A stretch of DNA of 64,000 bases from Selenomonas sp. oral taxon 920 (GCF_001717585.1 NZ_CP017042.1:278501-342500), one strand, 5' to 3'. Shown: positions 41,231 to 49,955, counted from the stretch's first letter. Numbers and translations are program-made. The notes: generated by a model from the letters alone, not told the origin.

Positions 41231-42722
41231 TTTCTGTAGAAATTTGCTGTGCGCTGCGCAGTGCGCGTCTGCACCCGAAATGCAGCAGCGCTGCCATGAC
41301 GAAGAAGCTTGCGCTGTAGGCGCTGTAGACGATGTGCATGGAGTGCAGGCCGAGCATGTCCCAGCCCCAGCACCACGCGATGCGAAAGAGGCAGTAGGAG
41401 ACAAGTGCGGTCATCATGGGATAGAGTGTGTTGCCGAGTCCGCGGATTGCGCCGATGTAGATCTGATTGATGCCGTAGAGCCAGTAGAAGGGGAATGTGT
41501 ACCAGACGGCATCGAGCGCGTTTTCGGCAACGGCGGGATCATCAGTAAAGAGAGAGATGAGCATGGGGGCACAGAGTCCCGCGACAAGTGCCATCCCCAT
41601 TGCACCGCCCCCCGCAAGCCTGAGACTCGCCCGCAGCCCCGCCCGCACACGTGTAAGGTCACCAGCACCGACATTCTGCCCGATGAAGCTTGTGAGGGCA
41701 ATGCCGAACGCGAAGAGGGGATAGTAGAGGAAGCCCTCGACGCGCGCGTAGACGGTCATGCCCGCCATCGCCGCGTAGCCGAAGGAGTTGATGTAGGCCT
41801 GGATGACAAGCGAGGAGATGCTCATAAAGACTGCCTGCAGTCCCGCAGGAATGCTCGTGCCGAGGATGGGCAGGAGATGCACGGGCTGAAAGAAGGGGCG
41901 ATGGAGGTGAAACTGCCACGCGCCGCGCAGACGGAGGAGCTTTCGCAGGGCGAGCAGTGCCGCCGCAGCCTGTGCGGTGACGGTCGCAGCAGCCGCACCT
42001 GCAATGCCGCAGGGAACGGCGATCAGGAGCAGGACATCGAGCGCGATGTTGAGCAGGACGGCGGTAGCGAGGTAGTGCAGGGTACTCGTCGTGTTGCCGA
42101 GTGCGCGCAGGACTGCACTTGCCGTATTGTAGAGAAGCTGTGCGAGTATTCCGCCGAGGGTGATGCGCAGATAGAGGCTTGCCTGCGGGATGAGATCGGC
42201 GGGGGTGGCGAGCGCCGCGAGCAGCTGCTCGGTCAGCACGATGCCTGCTGCCGTGAAGAGCACGGCGAATAGGACAATCGTGACGAAGATGCTCTGCACG
42301 AGCGCACTCAGACGGGCATACTCCTTTTCTCCGTAGAGATGCGAAACGAGAATGCTCAGCCCCGCCGAGAATCCGATGAAGAAGTTGACCAGCACAGAGA
42401 GGATGAGGCTCGCCGTGCCGACGGCGGCAAGTGCCTGTGCACCGAGCACCTGCCCAACGAGAGCCGTGTCTGCGATCGTGTAGAACTGCTGAAGGAACTG
42501 AGAGAGCAGGATGGGCAGCATGAAGATGAGCAGTTGGCGCAGGATCGCTCCACGCGTAAAGTCCTGCTGATCAGCGCTGTGAAAGAGAAGAACGTGCAGA
42601 TGGTGCAGGTTGTGGTGGAGAAAGTCGTAGGTGAGCGGATTGCGGATGCCGTAGATCTGTTCACGGCGTTTGAGCGCAGAGAGTTTGTTGAGAATCTGGT
42701 TCATAATGAGAGATTTTATCAT
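41208..42722 (-). CDS. MATE family efflux transporter
   Basis: A polytopic protein of about 504 residues with twelve hydrophobic helices. The MATE core begins at DFTRGAILRQLLIFMLPILL, continues with QQFYTIADTALVGQVLGAQALAAVG, and the second half has GLQAVFMSISSLVIQAYINSFG. Proteins of this family export drugs or metabolites in exchange for Na+ or H+, or flip lipid-linked sugars in related branches. About 50 residues before the core, rich in His and Leu, are not usual. The start is uncertain: ATG at 42722 or 42704, or TTG at 42746; none has a clear ribosome binding site. It follows the O-antigen ligase by about 40 bp on the same strand. Confidence 0.88.
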   Translation of the reverse strand: MIKSLIMNQILNKLSALKRREQIYGIRNPLTYDFLHHNLHHLHVLLFHSADQQDFTRGAILRQLLIFMLPILLSQFLQQFYTIADTALVGQVLGAQALAAVGTASLILSVLVNFFIGFSAGLSILVSHLYGEKEYARLSALVQSIFVTIVLFAVLFTAAGIVLTEQLLAALATPADLIPQASLYLRITLGGILAQLLYNTASAVLRALGNTTSTLHYLATAVLLNIALDVLLLIAVPCGIAGAAAATVTAQAAAALLALRKLLRLRGAWQFHLHRPFFQPVHLLPILGTSIPAGLQAVFMSISSLVIQAYINSFGYAAMAGMTVYARVEGFLYYPLFAFGIALTSFIGQNVGAGDLTRVRAGLRASLRLAGGGAMGMALVAGLCAPMLISLFTDDPAVAENALDAVWYTFPFYWLYGINQIYIGAIRGLGNTLYPMMTALVSYCLFRIAWCWGWDMLGLHSMHIVYSAYSASFFVMAALLHFGCRRALRSAQQISTEKGLAART

Positions 42723-42762
42723 ATGATGCCCGTTTTGTGTATTCAAAATGGGCGATTAGATT

Positions 42763-44010
42763 TTATATCTGTGCGTTGTGGGGCTTGTCCTCCAACTGCT
42801 GGCCCATTTTTCCGGCAGCAAGTATGAGACCCATCAGCAGCCAATATTCGCGCCCGATGGAGACTTGGTTGACGTTCGTGTCCGTGAGTCCCTCCAGATG
42901 AATACCGGCAAAGATGAGAAGCCCCATGAGGGCATAGGATGGGAGCCCCTTCTTTCGCTCCATGCGGAACTGGCGCCAAAGGCGACAGAGCAGATAGCCG
43001 TGCAGGATGAGGAATGCCGCTGCACCAAAGATGCCGCCTTCGGCAAGATGCTGGAGAAAATTGTTGTGCGGCTGCGTGTGTCCTGTCTTCGGATCGTTTG
43101 GATTGGTCGGTCGTTCAACTGCTGCATCCGGAATGTAGATGGCGTTGTAATAATATCCGTATTCCTCCATTCCGACGCCGAGGATAGGGTAATCCTGAAA
43201 AATCTCGATGGCTGCCTGCCACATGTAGATGCGTTCCCGATTCGAGGTGTGCTTCGTATCCGAGATGGATGAAAACCGCGATGCATACATGGGAGAGAAC
43301 GCGAGGACCGTACCAAGCAGCAGAGTGCCGATCACGCCTGCGATCAGCAGCAGGCGGCGCAGTTTCGGCGCGAGTACGAATAAGAGGAGCAGCGTTCCTG
43401 CAGCGGCAAGCCATGCGCCGCGCGTCTGCGTCAGAACGAGCAGTACGCCCGAGAGGGCGGCGAGCGCGAGCAGCGGCCGCTGAAAACGCCGCATATATTC
43501 TTGCTGTGCAAAGAAGCAGAACACGGGAATCGCCATCAGCAGGTGACTGGCTAGAAATGTCGGGGTATGCACGAAGCCGCTCGGCCGCCACATTATGCCG
43601 TGCGTATAGAGTTGGGCAAATGCCGTTATGTTGTTGATGCATACGGAAAGAGAAAAGGCGAGGATGATGCCGCCGATCTGTTTTTTGCTGCGTACGCAGA
43701 GCAGTGCGAGAAATACGGGAAGGATGCGGTGTGCCGTGCTGCCTACTGCCGCAACAGATATATTCGGCTCGCGTGAGGCGAGGCCGCAGATGATCCAGAT
43801 GCCGAGATAGATGAGGACAGCCTTCAGCATGCCCGTATCCAGCGCGGGGAAAGTCCGCGTGCGTACGGCCTGAACCAGTACGAGCAGGATGCCGAGTGCA
43901 ACCAACACCGACGACGCTCCCGTTGAGATGTTTGAAGCGAATGCAAGACCGATTAGGATGCGGTACATCCATTGGTCATAAAAGGGGGGATTGATCCATC
44001 GTTGTTCCAT
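42763..44010 (-). CDS. O-antigen ligase family (WaaL / Wzy-C type) protein
   Basis: A 415-residue membrane protein with about ten helices and a periplasmic loop carrying the Wzy_C motif TQPHNNFLQHLAEGGIFG. That loop follows SNRERIYMWQAAIEIFQDYPILGVGMEEYG, also typical of the family. Such enzymes join O-polysaccharide to the lipid A core, or polymerise repeat units, on the outer face of the inner membrane. Which of the two is not decided by sequence. GAGAGGAAAC lies upstream of the ATG. It fits with the LPS core genes at the start of the window. Confidence 0.88.
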   Translation of the reverse strand: MEQRWINPPFYDQWMYRILIGLAFASNISTGASSVLVALGILLVLVQAVRTRTFPALDTGMLKAVLIYLGIWIICGLASREPNISVAAVGSTAHRILPVFLALLCVRSKKQIGGIILAFSLSVCINNITAFAQLYTHGIMWRPSGFVHTPTFLASHLLMAIPVFCFFAQQEYMRRFQRPLLALAALSGVLLVLTQTRGAWLAAAGTLLLLFVLAPKLRRLLLIAGVIGTLLLGTVLAFSPMYASRFSSISDTKHTSNRERIYMWQAAIEIFQDYPILGVGMEEYGYYYNAIYIPDAAVERPTNPNDPKTGHTQPHNNFLQHLAEGGIFGAAAFLILHGYLLCRLWRQFRMERKKGLPSYALMGLLIFAGIHLEGLTDTNVNQVSIGREYWLLMGLILAAGKMGQQLEDKPHNAQI

Positions 44011-44080
44011 ATCTGCGGTTTCCTCTCATCGTGAAATACGGTTCTATTCTATCATATAGGCGGATATATGGAAACAAAAA

Positions 44081-44110
44081 CACAGGAGAGCCGTGCGGTT
44101 CTCCTGTGTG
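44081..44110 (-). terminator. Terminator of metNIQ
   Basis: ACACAGGAGA with its complement, inner CCG/CGG, and a T run on the minus strand, about 15 bp after the metQ stop. Confidence 0.88.
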
Positions 44111-44125
44111 TTGTTGCGGACATCC

Positions 44126-44938
44126 TCAGAATGCGGGGATGATCGCGCCCTTGTATTTCTCATTGATGAAGTTCTTGACCGCCTCGGAGTGGAGTGCCTT
44201 CATGAGCGCCTGAATCTCAGGGCGGTTCTCATCGCCCTGACGGACGACGAGAATGTTGACGTACGGAGAGGTCTTGTCCTCCATGAAGAGAGCATCGCGC
44301 GTCGGGACGAGATCCGCCTGCATCGCCCAGTTCGTGTTGATGACAGAGATGTCCACATCGTCGAGCGTGCGCGGCAGCTGCGGCGCCTCGATCTCCTTGA
44401 AGCTCAGATGCTTCGGATTGTCCACGACATCCTGTACAGTCGCGGCAGCACCGACACCGTCTTTCAGCTTCAGGAGTCCTGCGCGCTCGAGGAGGAGCAG
44501 GGCGCGGCCGCCGTTCGTCGGATCGCTCGGGATCGAGACCTGTGCGCCGTCCTTGACCTCATTGATGTTCTTGATCTTGTGCGAGTAAATGCCCATCGGC
44601 TCGACGTGGACACCGAGAACGTTCGCGAGCTTCAGCTCCGGATGCTCTGTGACGAAGTTCTTGAGGTACGGCTCGTGCTGGAAGAAGTTTGCGTCGATCT
44701 CCTTGTCGTTCGTCGCGAGGTTCGGCTGCACGTAGTCGTTGAACTCGACGATCTCGAGCTTTATGCCGTCCTTTTCGAGCTCGGGTTTCACAACCTCGAG
44801 GATTTCGGCGTGGGGAACGGGGGAGGCACCGACCTTGATGACCTTCTCCGACTTTGCACTGCTGTTGTCCGCGCCGCCGCCGCAGCCGACGAGGGCGAGC
44901 GTGCTCAGAGCGAGGACGAGAGTGAGTAGTTTCTTCAT
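44126..44938 (-). CDS. metQ: Methionine ABC transporter substrate-binding lipoprotein MetQ
   Basis: A 270-residue NlpA/MetQ-family lipoprotein. The signal peptide ends in the lipobox LVGC with the Cys followed by GGG, so it is lipid-anchored in the periplasm. The binding domain has VGASPVPHAEILEVVKPEL, NDYVQPNLATNDKEIDANFFQHEPYL and SIPSDPTNGGRALLLLE, all characteristic. It binds L- or D-methionine, sometimes peptides, and hands it to MetI. GGAGGT precedes the ATG. A 205-bp structured gap separates it from metI. Confidence 0.95.
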   Translation of the reverse strand: MKKLLTLVLALSTLALVGCGGGADNSSAKSEKVIKVGASPVPHAEILEVVKPELEKDGIKLEIVEFNDYVQPNLATNDKEIDANFFQHEPYLKNFVTEHPELKLANVLGVHVEPMGIYSHKIKNINEVKDGAQVSIPSDPTNGGRALLLLERAGLLKLKDGVGAAATVQDVVDNPKHLSFKEIEAPQLPRTLDDVDISVINTNWAMQADLVPTRDALFMEDKTSPYVNILVVRQGDENRPEIQALMKALHSEAVKNFINEKYKGAIIPAF

Positions 44939-45143
44939 AAAGACCTCCTTAATGTTCGTCGTACGATGTCCAACGCGAACGCCTTGTTGCGCAAGTGATC
45001 GTACACGTATCTGCAGTACATGCGGATTTCAAACGCGTTTCGCTTAAACAAAAGAAATCCGCAGAGGAGCAGAATGTGTAGTTTACTCACTTGCTTCACT
45101 AGGGTTCACTTCTGGGCATCGCACCCTGGGTATAACAATGCGA
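44935..45143 (-). other. Structured metI-metQ intercistronic region with a possible 54-codon ORF
   Basis: Unusually long for this operon. It holds a perfect 10-bp hairpin TGCGGATTTC/GAAATCCGCA (about 45030-45072) and a GTACGAT/ATCGTAC pair nearer metQ. A GTG-started frame (45099-44935, 54 residues, hydrophobic then basic) runs through it and its TGA overlaps the metQ ATG. No good ribosome binding site is seen, so the frame may be chance and the region a regulatory or RNA-processing element. Confidence 0.4.
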
Positions 45144-45797
45144 TTATCTCTTATTCAGCCGTGCGGCAAGGGCATTGCCCATGAGCTGCACGAGCTGGAC
45201 GAGAACAATGAGAATGACGACGGTTGCGATCATGATGTCGGGACGAAAACGCTGGTAGCCGTATCGGATCGCAAGGTCGCCGAGACCGCCGCCGCCGATC
45301 GCACCTGCCATCGCCGATTCGCCAACGAGGGCGATGATGACGGTGGTGAGCTGACTGACAATGCCGGGCATGGACTCAGGGAGCAGCACGCGTGTGATGA
45401 TCTGCATCGGTGTCGCGCCCATCGCGAGCGCTGCCTCGATCAGACCGTGCGGTACCTCGCGCAGCGAGGTCTCCACCTGCCGTCCAATGAAGGGGACGGA
45501 GGCAATGACGAGCGGTACCATCGCCGCCGTTGTACCGATCGCAGAACCCACGATGAGACGTGTCAGTGGGATGATCGCCACCATCAGAATAATAAATGGG
45601 ATGGAGCGCACCGCGTTGACCACTGCGCCGACCATGCGGTTCACCATCGGCGCGTCGAGGATTTCTCCTTTGCCCGTCACGTGCAGGAGTACGCCGAGCG
45701 GTACGCCGATGGCGGTTGAGATCGCCATACTGACGAGCACCATGTAGATCGTTTCGCCCAGCGCCTTAGAGAGGAGCGGCAGAATTTCGGCGGACAT
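45144..45797 (-). CDS. metI: Methionine ABC transporter permease MetI
   Basis: A 217-residue membrane permease with five helices. The N-terminal ETIYMVLVSMAISTAIGVPLGV, the EAA-type cytoplasmic loop GLIEAALAMGATPMQIITRVLLPESMPGI and SAMAGAIGGGGLGDLAIRYGYQRF are standard MetI features. The ATG at 45797 follows AGGAGGTGAT, which lies within the end of metN, so the two genes overlap by 32 bases and are coupled. Confidence 0.95.
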   Translation of the reverse strand: MSAEILPLLSKALGETIYMVLVSMAISTAIGVPLGVLLHVTGKGEILDAPMVNRMVGAVVNAVRSIPFIILMVAIIPLTRLIVGSAIGTTAAMVPLVIASVPFIGRQVETSLREVPHGLIEAALAMGATPMQIITRVLLPESMPGIVSQLTTVIIALVGESAMAGAIGGGGLGDLAIRYGYQRFRPDIMIATVVILIVLVQLVQLMGNALAARLNKR

Positions 45798-46818
45798 AGC
45801 CGATCACCTCCTGTTTCAAATGCTGTGCGGAAAGATATGTGATCGCTGCCTCGATCTCAGCGCGCGCGCCGCGCATGCCGATGATCATGCGTCCGAACGG
45901 CAGATCTTTCATTTGATCGAGCGTGCCAAAGAGCATCGTGACCTCGATATCGGGGAAGCGGCGGATCATATCCGCGAGAACGGGATTATCCGCGCTCTCC
46001 CCAAGGAAGGTGAGGCGCAGAAGCATATAGCTGTCCGTGGACGGCTCGTGCGTGATCGGGTTGCCGCGAAATGCCGTCGGCAGCTCGTTCGAGAGGAGCA
46101 CGCTGATGAACTCCTTCGTAATCGGCTCGCGCGGTGCGGTGAATACATCCACCACGTCGCCCTCCTCGGCAATGACACCGCCGTCGATGACAGCAACGCG
46201 GTCGCAGATATCCTTGATGACCTGCATCTCATGCGTGATGACCACGACGGTCAGCCCCATGCGGCGGTTGATGTCGCGGATGAGTGCGAGGATGGACTTT
46301 GTCGTCTGCGGGTCGAGCGCGGAGGTCGCCTCGTCGCAGAGCAGCACCTTCGGATCGCTCGCGAGGGCACGTGCAATGCCGACGCGCTGCTTTTGTCCGC
46401 CCGAGAGTTGGCTCGGGTAGGCATCCGCCTTGTCGCCGAGTCCAACGAGGGCGAGCAGCTCTGTGACCTTCGGCTTGATCTCATCCGTCGATTTCCCTGC
46501 GAGTTTCAGGGGGAACGCGACGTTGTCATAGACCGTCGCAGAGGACAGCAGATTGAAATGCTGAAAGATCATGCCGATGCGGCGGCGTTCCTCGCGCAGC
46601 TCGCGCTCACTCATCTGCATGAGATCGCGCCCATCAATCAGCACCGCGCCGCTCGTCGGACGCTCAAGCATATTGATGCAGCGGATGAGTGTGGACTTGC
46701 CCGCGCCAGAGAGACCGATGATGCCGTAGATCGTACCGCGTTCGATGCGCAGGTCGATCCCGCGCAGCGCGTGGATGTCCCCTTCGTATGTCTTTACAAT
46801 GTTTTTCAGGTGTATCAT
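45766..46818 (-). CDS. metN: Methionine ABC transporter ATP-binding protein MetN
   Basis: A 350-residue ABC ATPase. Walker A (GLSGAGKSTLIRC), signature LSGGQKQRVGIARALA, Walker B (VLLCDEATSALDP) and the H-loop (VVVITHEMQV) are complete. A C-terminal NIL/ACT-like regulatory domain from about residue 260 (LLRLTFLGESADNPVLADMIRRF) is where MetN binds methionine for trans-inhibition. No SAM riboswitch or T-box is seen upstream, which differs from many Firmicute met genes. Confidence 0.95.
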   Translation of the reverse strand: MIHLKNIVKTYEGDIHALRGIDLRIERGTIYGIIGLSGAGKSTLIRCINMLERPTSGAVLIDGRDLMQMSERELREERRRIGMIFQHFNLLSSATVYDNVAFPLKLAGKSTDEIKPKVTELLALVGLGDKADAYPSQLSGGQKQRVGIARALASDPKVLLCDEATSALDPQTTKSILALIRDINRRMGLTVVVITHEMQVIKDICDRVAVIDGGVIAEEGDVVDVFTAPREPITKEFISVLLSNELPTAFRGNPITHEPSTDSYMLLRLTFLGESADNPVLADMIRRFPDIEVTMLFGTLDQMKDLPFGRMIIGMRGARAEIEAAITYLSAQHLKQEVIGYVRRNSAAPL

Positions 46819-46851
46819 ATGGTCGTTTTCCTTTGACTGAGATTCGGATTA

Positions 46852-46880
46852 AACGTAGCACACACGCAGTTTTTTGTCAA
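46852..46880 (-). promoter_or_regulatory. Possible metNIQ promoter
   Basis: TTGACA (46880-46875), 17-bp spacer and a weak -10 TACGTT (46857-46852). Confidence 0.45.
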
Positions 46881-46936
46881 TGTTTTCACACACAGCGCGT
46901 ATGAGATACAGCTATTGATAAATAAAAAAGATTCTG

Positions 46937-47037
46937 TTGTCACTGGGGGCAATCTCGGCTATAATAGATGCAGACCATAGCAGAACATTCTCCTCCATGA
47001 GAAAACCCTTGCTAATGAGAATCGTTTGCGATATAAT
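46937..47037 (+). promoter_or_regulatory. Tandem promoters with a Fur-like site before the DUF3793/flavodoxin genes
   Basis: P1 is TTGTCA (46937-46942), 17-bp spacer and TATAAT (46960-46965). P2 is TTGCTA (47009-47014), 17-bp spacer and TATAAT (47032-47037). Within the P2 spacer TAATGAGAATCGTTTGCGA (47013-47031) resembles a Fur box. Confidence 0.55.
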
Positions 47038-47099
47038 GAAGTGCCAAACGATTTTTAGGGGGGTGCTTGTTGCGCCTCAGCGCGGAGGGGGATATTACC

Positions 47100-47666
47100 A
47101 TGCGTTGTCCAGATTTTGAGCATTTGCTCGGCTATCATGCTGCACCCCTGCTGGCGGGTCTGACGGCGGGAAGCCTGCTGTCGTTCCAAAAGAGCCGTTT
47201 TCAGGATTTTGATGCGCTGCTCGCGGCCTATGAACCTTGCTTTTCCTGCAAGGGGATCTCGATGTTCAGCGTAGCGGAGGGCGCGGAGTACGTTCTCATT
47301 CTCTTCTATCGGGCGGAGCTTGTCGCGCGTGCACTTGAATCGCCTCAGGCACAGGAGATCCTGTGCGAGGCAGGCTACCGCATCGCAGAGAGCATGGAGG
47401 AGCGGCTCGAGTTCCTGCGTCTGCGCATGCGCGTGCGCAAGACACTTCCGCCTGAGATCGGGCTCTTCCTCGGCTATCCGCCGGAGGATGTGCGCGGGTT
47501 CATCACACGGCGGGGACAGGACTTTGTCTGCAGCGGATACTGGAAGGTCTACACGAACGAGGCGGAGGCACGTGCTCTCTTTGAGCAGTACTCGGCCTGT
47601 ACTCAGGAGTTCTGTACGCGGCTGGAGGCGGGACGCCCCCTTGCCGAGTTGGTGCAGGCAGTATAA
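47100..47666 (+). CDS. DUF3793 family protein
   Basis: A 188-residue soluble protein resembling DUF3793. Features are the opening FEHLLGYHAAPLLAGLTAGSLLSF, a central YVLILFYRAELVARAL and the conserved LPPEIGLFLGYPPEDVRGFI, then WKVYTNEAEARALFEQY. Several Cys are present but no clear metal motif. Family members commonly sit beside flavodoxin or ferrous-iron uptake genes in anaerobic Firmicutes; the molecular role is not known. The ATG at 47100 follows CGGAGGGGG; a TTG frame from 47067 is less likely. A flavodoxin gene follows, and a Fur-like site overlaps the promoter. Confidence 0.82.
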   Translation: MRCPDFEHLLGYHAAPLLAGLTAGSLLSFQKSRFQDFDALLAAYEPCFSCKGISMFSVAEGAEYVLILFYRAELVARALESPQAQEILCEAGYRIAESMEERLEFLRLRMRVRKTLPPEIGLFLGYPPEDVRGFITRRGQDFVCSGYWKVYTNEAEARALFEQYSACTQEFCTRLEAGRPLAELVQAV

Positions 47667-47675
47667 AGAGAGAGA

Positions 47676-47732
47676 ATGGAATCGCTGATAAAATGAAGCC
47701 CGCCCAATCGGTGCTGAATTTATCCGTCTCCT
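47676..47732. repeat. Palindromic interspersed repeat, copy D (deleted MITE form)
   Basis: Inverted orientation: GGAATCGCTGATAAAATGAAGC, about 12 bp of core, then GCTGAATTTATCC. The ends match the terminal repeats of copy E with the middle lost. Confidence 0.65.
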
Positions 47733-47765
47733 GCATCTCTCGGGATTCTGTGAGGAGGATTTCAT

Positions 47766-48200
47766 ATGGCAAAGGTAGCGGTTGTGTACTGGTCCGGCAC
47801 GGGCAATACGCAGAAGATGGCAGAGGCTGTCGTCGAGGGGGCGCAGGGTGCGGGCGCTGACGTTGAGTGCTTCGAGGTAGACAGCTTCTCCGTGGATCAG
47901 ATCGACGGCTATGACGGGCTCGCACTCGGCTGTCCCTCGATGGGCGCTGAGGAGCTGGAGGAGGGCTCGTATGAGCCGTTCTTCGCAGAGGCGGTCGAAA
48001 GCGGCAAACTCTCCGGCAAGCCGGTCGTGCTCTTCGGCTCGTGGGGCTGGGGCGCCGGCGCATGGATGGAGACGTGGTCCGAGCGTACGAAGGACGCGGG
48101 CGCAAAGCTCGTGGATACCTTCATTGTCGAGAATGAGCCGGATGATGAGGGGATCGAGGGCAGCAAGAACCTCGGTGCTGCACTCGTCGGCGCGTGCTGA
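47766..48200 (+). CDS. Flavodoxin
   Basis: A 144-residue short-chain flavodoxin. The FMN phosphate loop YWSGTGNTQKMAEAV, the second loop LALGCPSMGAEELEEGSYEPF and the third FGSWGWGAGAWMETW are all in place. Such proteins carry electrons for pyruvate or nitrogen metabolism and often replace ferredoxin when iron is short, which suits the Fur-like site upstream of the preceding gene. A palindromic repeat copy lies in the 99-bp gap before it. GAGGAGG precedes the ATG. Confidence 0.95.
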   Translation: MAKVAVVYWSGTGNTQKMAEAVVEGAQGAGADVECFEVDSFSVDQIDGYDGLALGCPSMGAEELEEGSYEPFFAEAVESGKLSGKPVVLFGSWGWGAGAWMETWSERTKDAGAKLVDTFIVENEPDDEGIEGSKNLGAALVGAC

Positions 48201-48229
48201 TTCATTACGTGGCAGCCTGATTTCAAACG

Positions 48230-48262
48230 AAAGAGTCGCTTCGCGCGGGGCGGCTCTTTTTC
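48230..48262 (+). terminator. Terminator after the flavodoxin gene
   Basis: AAAGAGTCGC pairs with GCGGCTCTTT (one G-T pair), followed by T's. Confidence 0.8.
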
Positions 48263-48375
48263 TGTCTGTGGGGCAGTTCTTTAGCAGGATTTTAGGGATG
48301 GGACAGAGAATTTATAAGGATATGTGTTTAACGTAATTCCTTACGAGCAGAGAGGGTGGAAAGGGTTGATGATCG

Positions 48376-49302
48376 ATGGAAACTGAGGCAGCGGCAAGCG
48401 CCGCACAGGCGGTGGGGTTCATTCACCCCATGATGGCAGATGTGATGACGTTGCTTTCCTTCGTCCTCGTCGTGGCGAGTGTTGCGATTGCCGGTGTTGC
48501 GACGCACTATGCATGGCGGCAGACGGGCGGTACGGTTGATGTCATCGAGGGACATGTTTCGTGGCTGCGCACAGAGGCAGAGCGTCTTTCGGCGGAAATT
48601 CAGGCATCTGTTGCAAAGGACAGCCAGACGGCGATCCAAGTTGCCGGACTAAAAGAGCAGGTACAGGGATTTGATGCGCGCCTTCAGGCGCTTGAGGAAC
48701 AGGCGAAGCAGCTCGCCGCAGATATGGAGGAGCTGAGATTGCTCCCGGCAGCGGCACCTCCCCCGCCCGTGCCTGAACCAGAGCCGGAACCTGAACCGGA
48801 GCCTGCGCCTGCACCGGAACCTGAGCCGGAGGAAGATGAGATCGACCTCGATGCCCTGCTTGAGAGCAAGCCGATCTGGCAGGATCTCTTGGACGACTAT
48901 CATGCGCTGCGTGAGACCTTCTCACCCGAGCGAGGAGCGGAGCTCTGTCAACCGCTCATCGAGAAGTATGCGCTGCACCTCCTCATCTGCTCGGATCATG
49001 CGGCGACGGAGAACGGGAAGACCATGCCGAAGTTCGAGAGCGTTGAGGATATCAACGAGGCGACGTTCTGGGCGTATGACATCCCCGGTCAGCCGAATGA
49101 CTTCGCTGTTATCCCGAGCCCCATGTTCCCCTACGATCAGAAGATGCACGATGAGGCGGGGATGAAGGAGACCTTCGCCACGCGGTATGAGACGGGCAAG
49201 AGCTACGATAAACTCGTCGTCGATATGCCTGCCCTCTTCTCCCTGCGCAAGGATAAGTGGCACATCGAGCAGCCGGGTCTCTTGAAGCTGATCGAGAGCT
49301 GA
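48376..49302 (+). CDS. Membrane protein with coiled coil, Pro/Glu linker and unknown C-terminal domain
   Basis: A 308-residue protein I do not recognise. One transmembrane helix (about residues 22-42, VMTLLSFVLVVASVAIAGVA) is followed by a predicted coiled coil (about 60-115), then a PEPEPEPEPEPAPAPEPEPE linker at about 132-155, and a globular C-terminal region of about 150 residues. The last part contains NEATFWAYDIPGQPNDFAVIPSPMF and ends with RKDKWHIEQPGLLKL. The rigid linker could reach across the periplasm, as in TonB, if the topology is N-in. No enzyme motif seen. It has its own terminator. The ribosome binding site (GGAAAGGG) is rather distant. Confidence 0.75.
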   Translation: METEAAASAAQAVGFIHPMMADVMTLLSFVLVVASVAIAGVATHYAWRQTGGTVDVIEGHVSWLRTEAERLSAEIQASVAKDSQTAIQVAGLKEQVQGFDARLQALEEQAKQLAADMEELRLLPAAAPPPPVPEPEPEPEPEPAPAPEPEPEEDEIDLDALLESKPIWQDLLDDYHALRETFSPERGAELCQPLIEKYALHLLICSDHAATENGKTMPKFESVEDINEATFWAYDIPGQPNDFAVIPSPMFPYDQKMHDEAGMKETFATRYETGKSYDKLVVDMPALFSLRKDKWHIEQPGLLKLIES

Positions 49303-49320
49303 GTTACATACGATACACTG

Positions 49321-49349
49321 GAGTTCCTGCTGCGGCAGGAACTCTTTTT
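49321..49349 (+). terminator. Terminator
   Basis: A perfect 10-bp stem GAGTTCCTGC/GCAGGAACTC with TTTTT. Confidence 0.9.
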
Positions 49350-49468
49350 GTGTTTATATGAAACAGAAGCTATACGGGAACTGGTTTCACGAGCATTTTC
49401 GTAAGTTTTGATTTTGACACCCTAGATGAGCAGATATAGCTTAAACTTTATGTTGATAAAACAATAAA

Positions 49469-49487
49469 AGAGGGGCGATGCCCCTCT
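49469..49487 (-). terminator. Terminator of the tpsB remnant
   Basis: AGAGGGGC, 3-nt loop and complement; T-rich tail on the minus strand, just after the TpsB stop. Confidence 0.75.
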
Positions 49488-49498
49488 ACCAGACTTAT

Positions 49499-49955
49499 TT
49501 AGAACTTTACCCCGAGGGAGAATCCGCTCGTCACATCCGATGTGTGGAATCCCTCGGGTTTTCTTATGGGCATCGCCCCCGCAAAGACATCATAGGAGAC
49601 GGTATCAATCGAGCCACGGAGTCCAACTGTTGCGCCCATCATCGTATACTGTCCGTGAAAGGATGTTGTAAATGTTGCGGGCCAATGACTGAACTCGAAC
49701 GGATGCACAAAGTCCACATCGAGCAGCCACATCCGATAGAGTGTCTTTGGAGCGTCATCATAGGGCTTCTCTTTCTGTGCCTCCAACCATTCCGCGACCA
49801 AAACGGTGTGCCAGACGGAAATAAAGCGTATTGTGCTGCAGATAAAGCCGCTCCGCAAAGCCGACCTCCATTGATGTCTGATGCATCGCTTGAATGGGAA
49901 GCTCGACATCGTTTAGAAAGCTGTGTGAGTTCCGTTTCCGCAGACGGATATCCAT
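49499..49955 (-). pseudogene. Remnant of a TpsB (ShlB/FhaC-type) two-partner secretion transporter
   Basis: Two reading frames each carry family-like pieces. The upstream frame has LNDVELPIQAMHQTSMEVGFAERLYL, then coding potential switches frame to AEWLEAQKEKPYDDAPKTLYRMWLLDVDF...PFEFSHWPATFTTSFHGQYTMMGA and jumps to SYDVFAGAMPIRKPEGFHTSDVTSGFSLGVKF, the typical last strand. The POTRA domains and most of the 16-strand barrel are missing. At least one frameshift and a large internal deletion make it non-functional. It supports an ancestral two-partner secretion or CDI locus together with the toxin fragment upstream. Confidence 0.7.

Noticed and set aside
46819..47040. SAM riboswitch or T-box upstream of metN
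   Set aside because: No conserved core of either class was found; only a TTGACA promoter and A/T-rich sequence.
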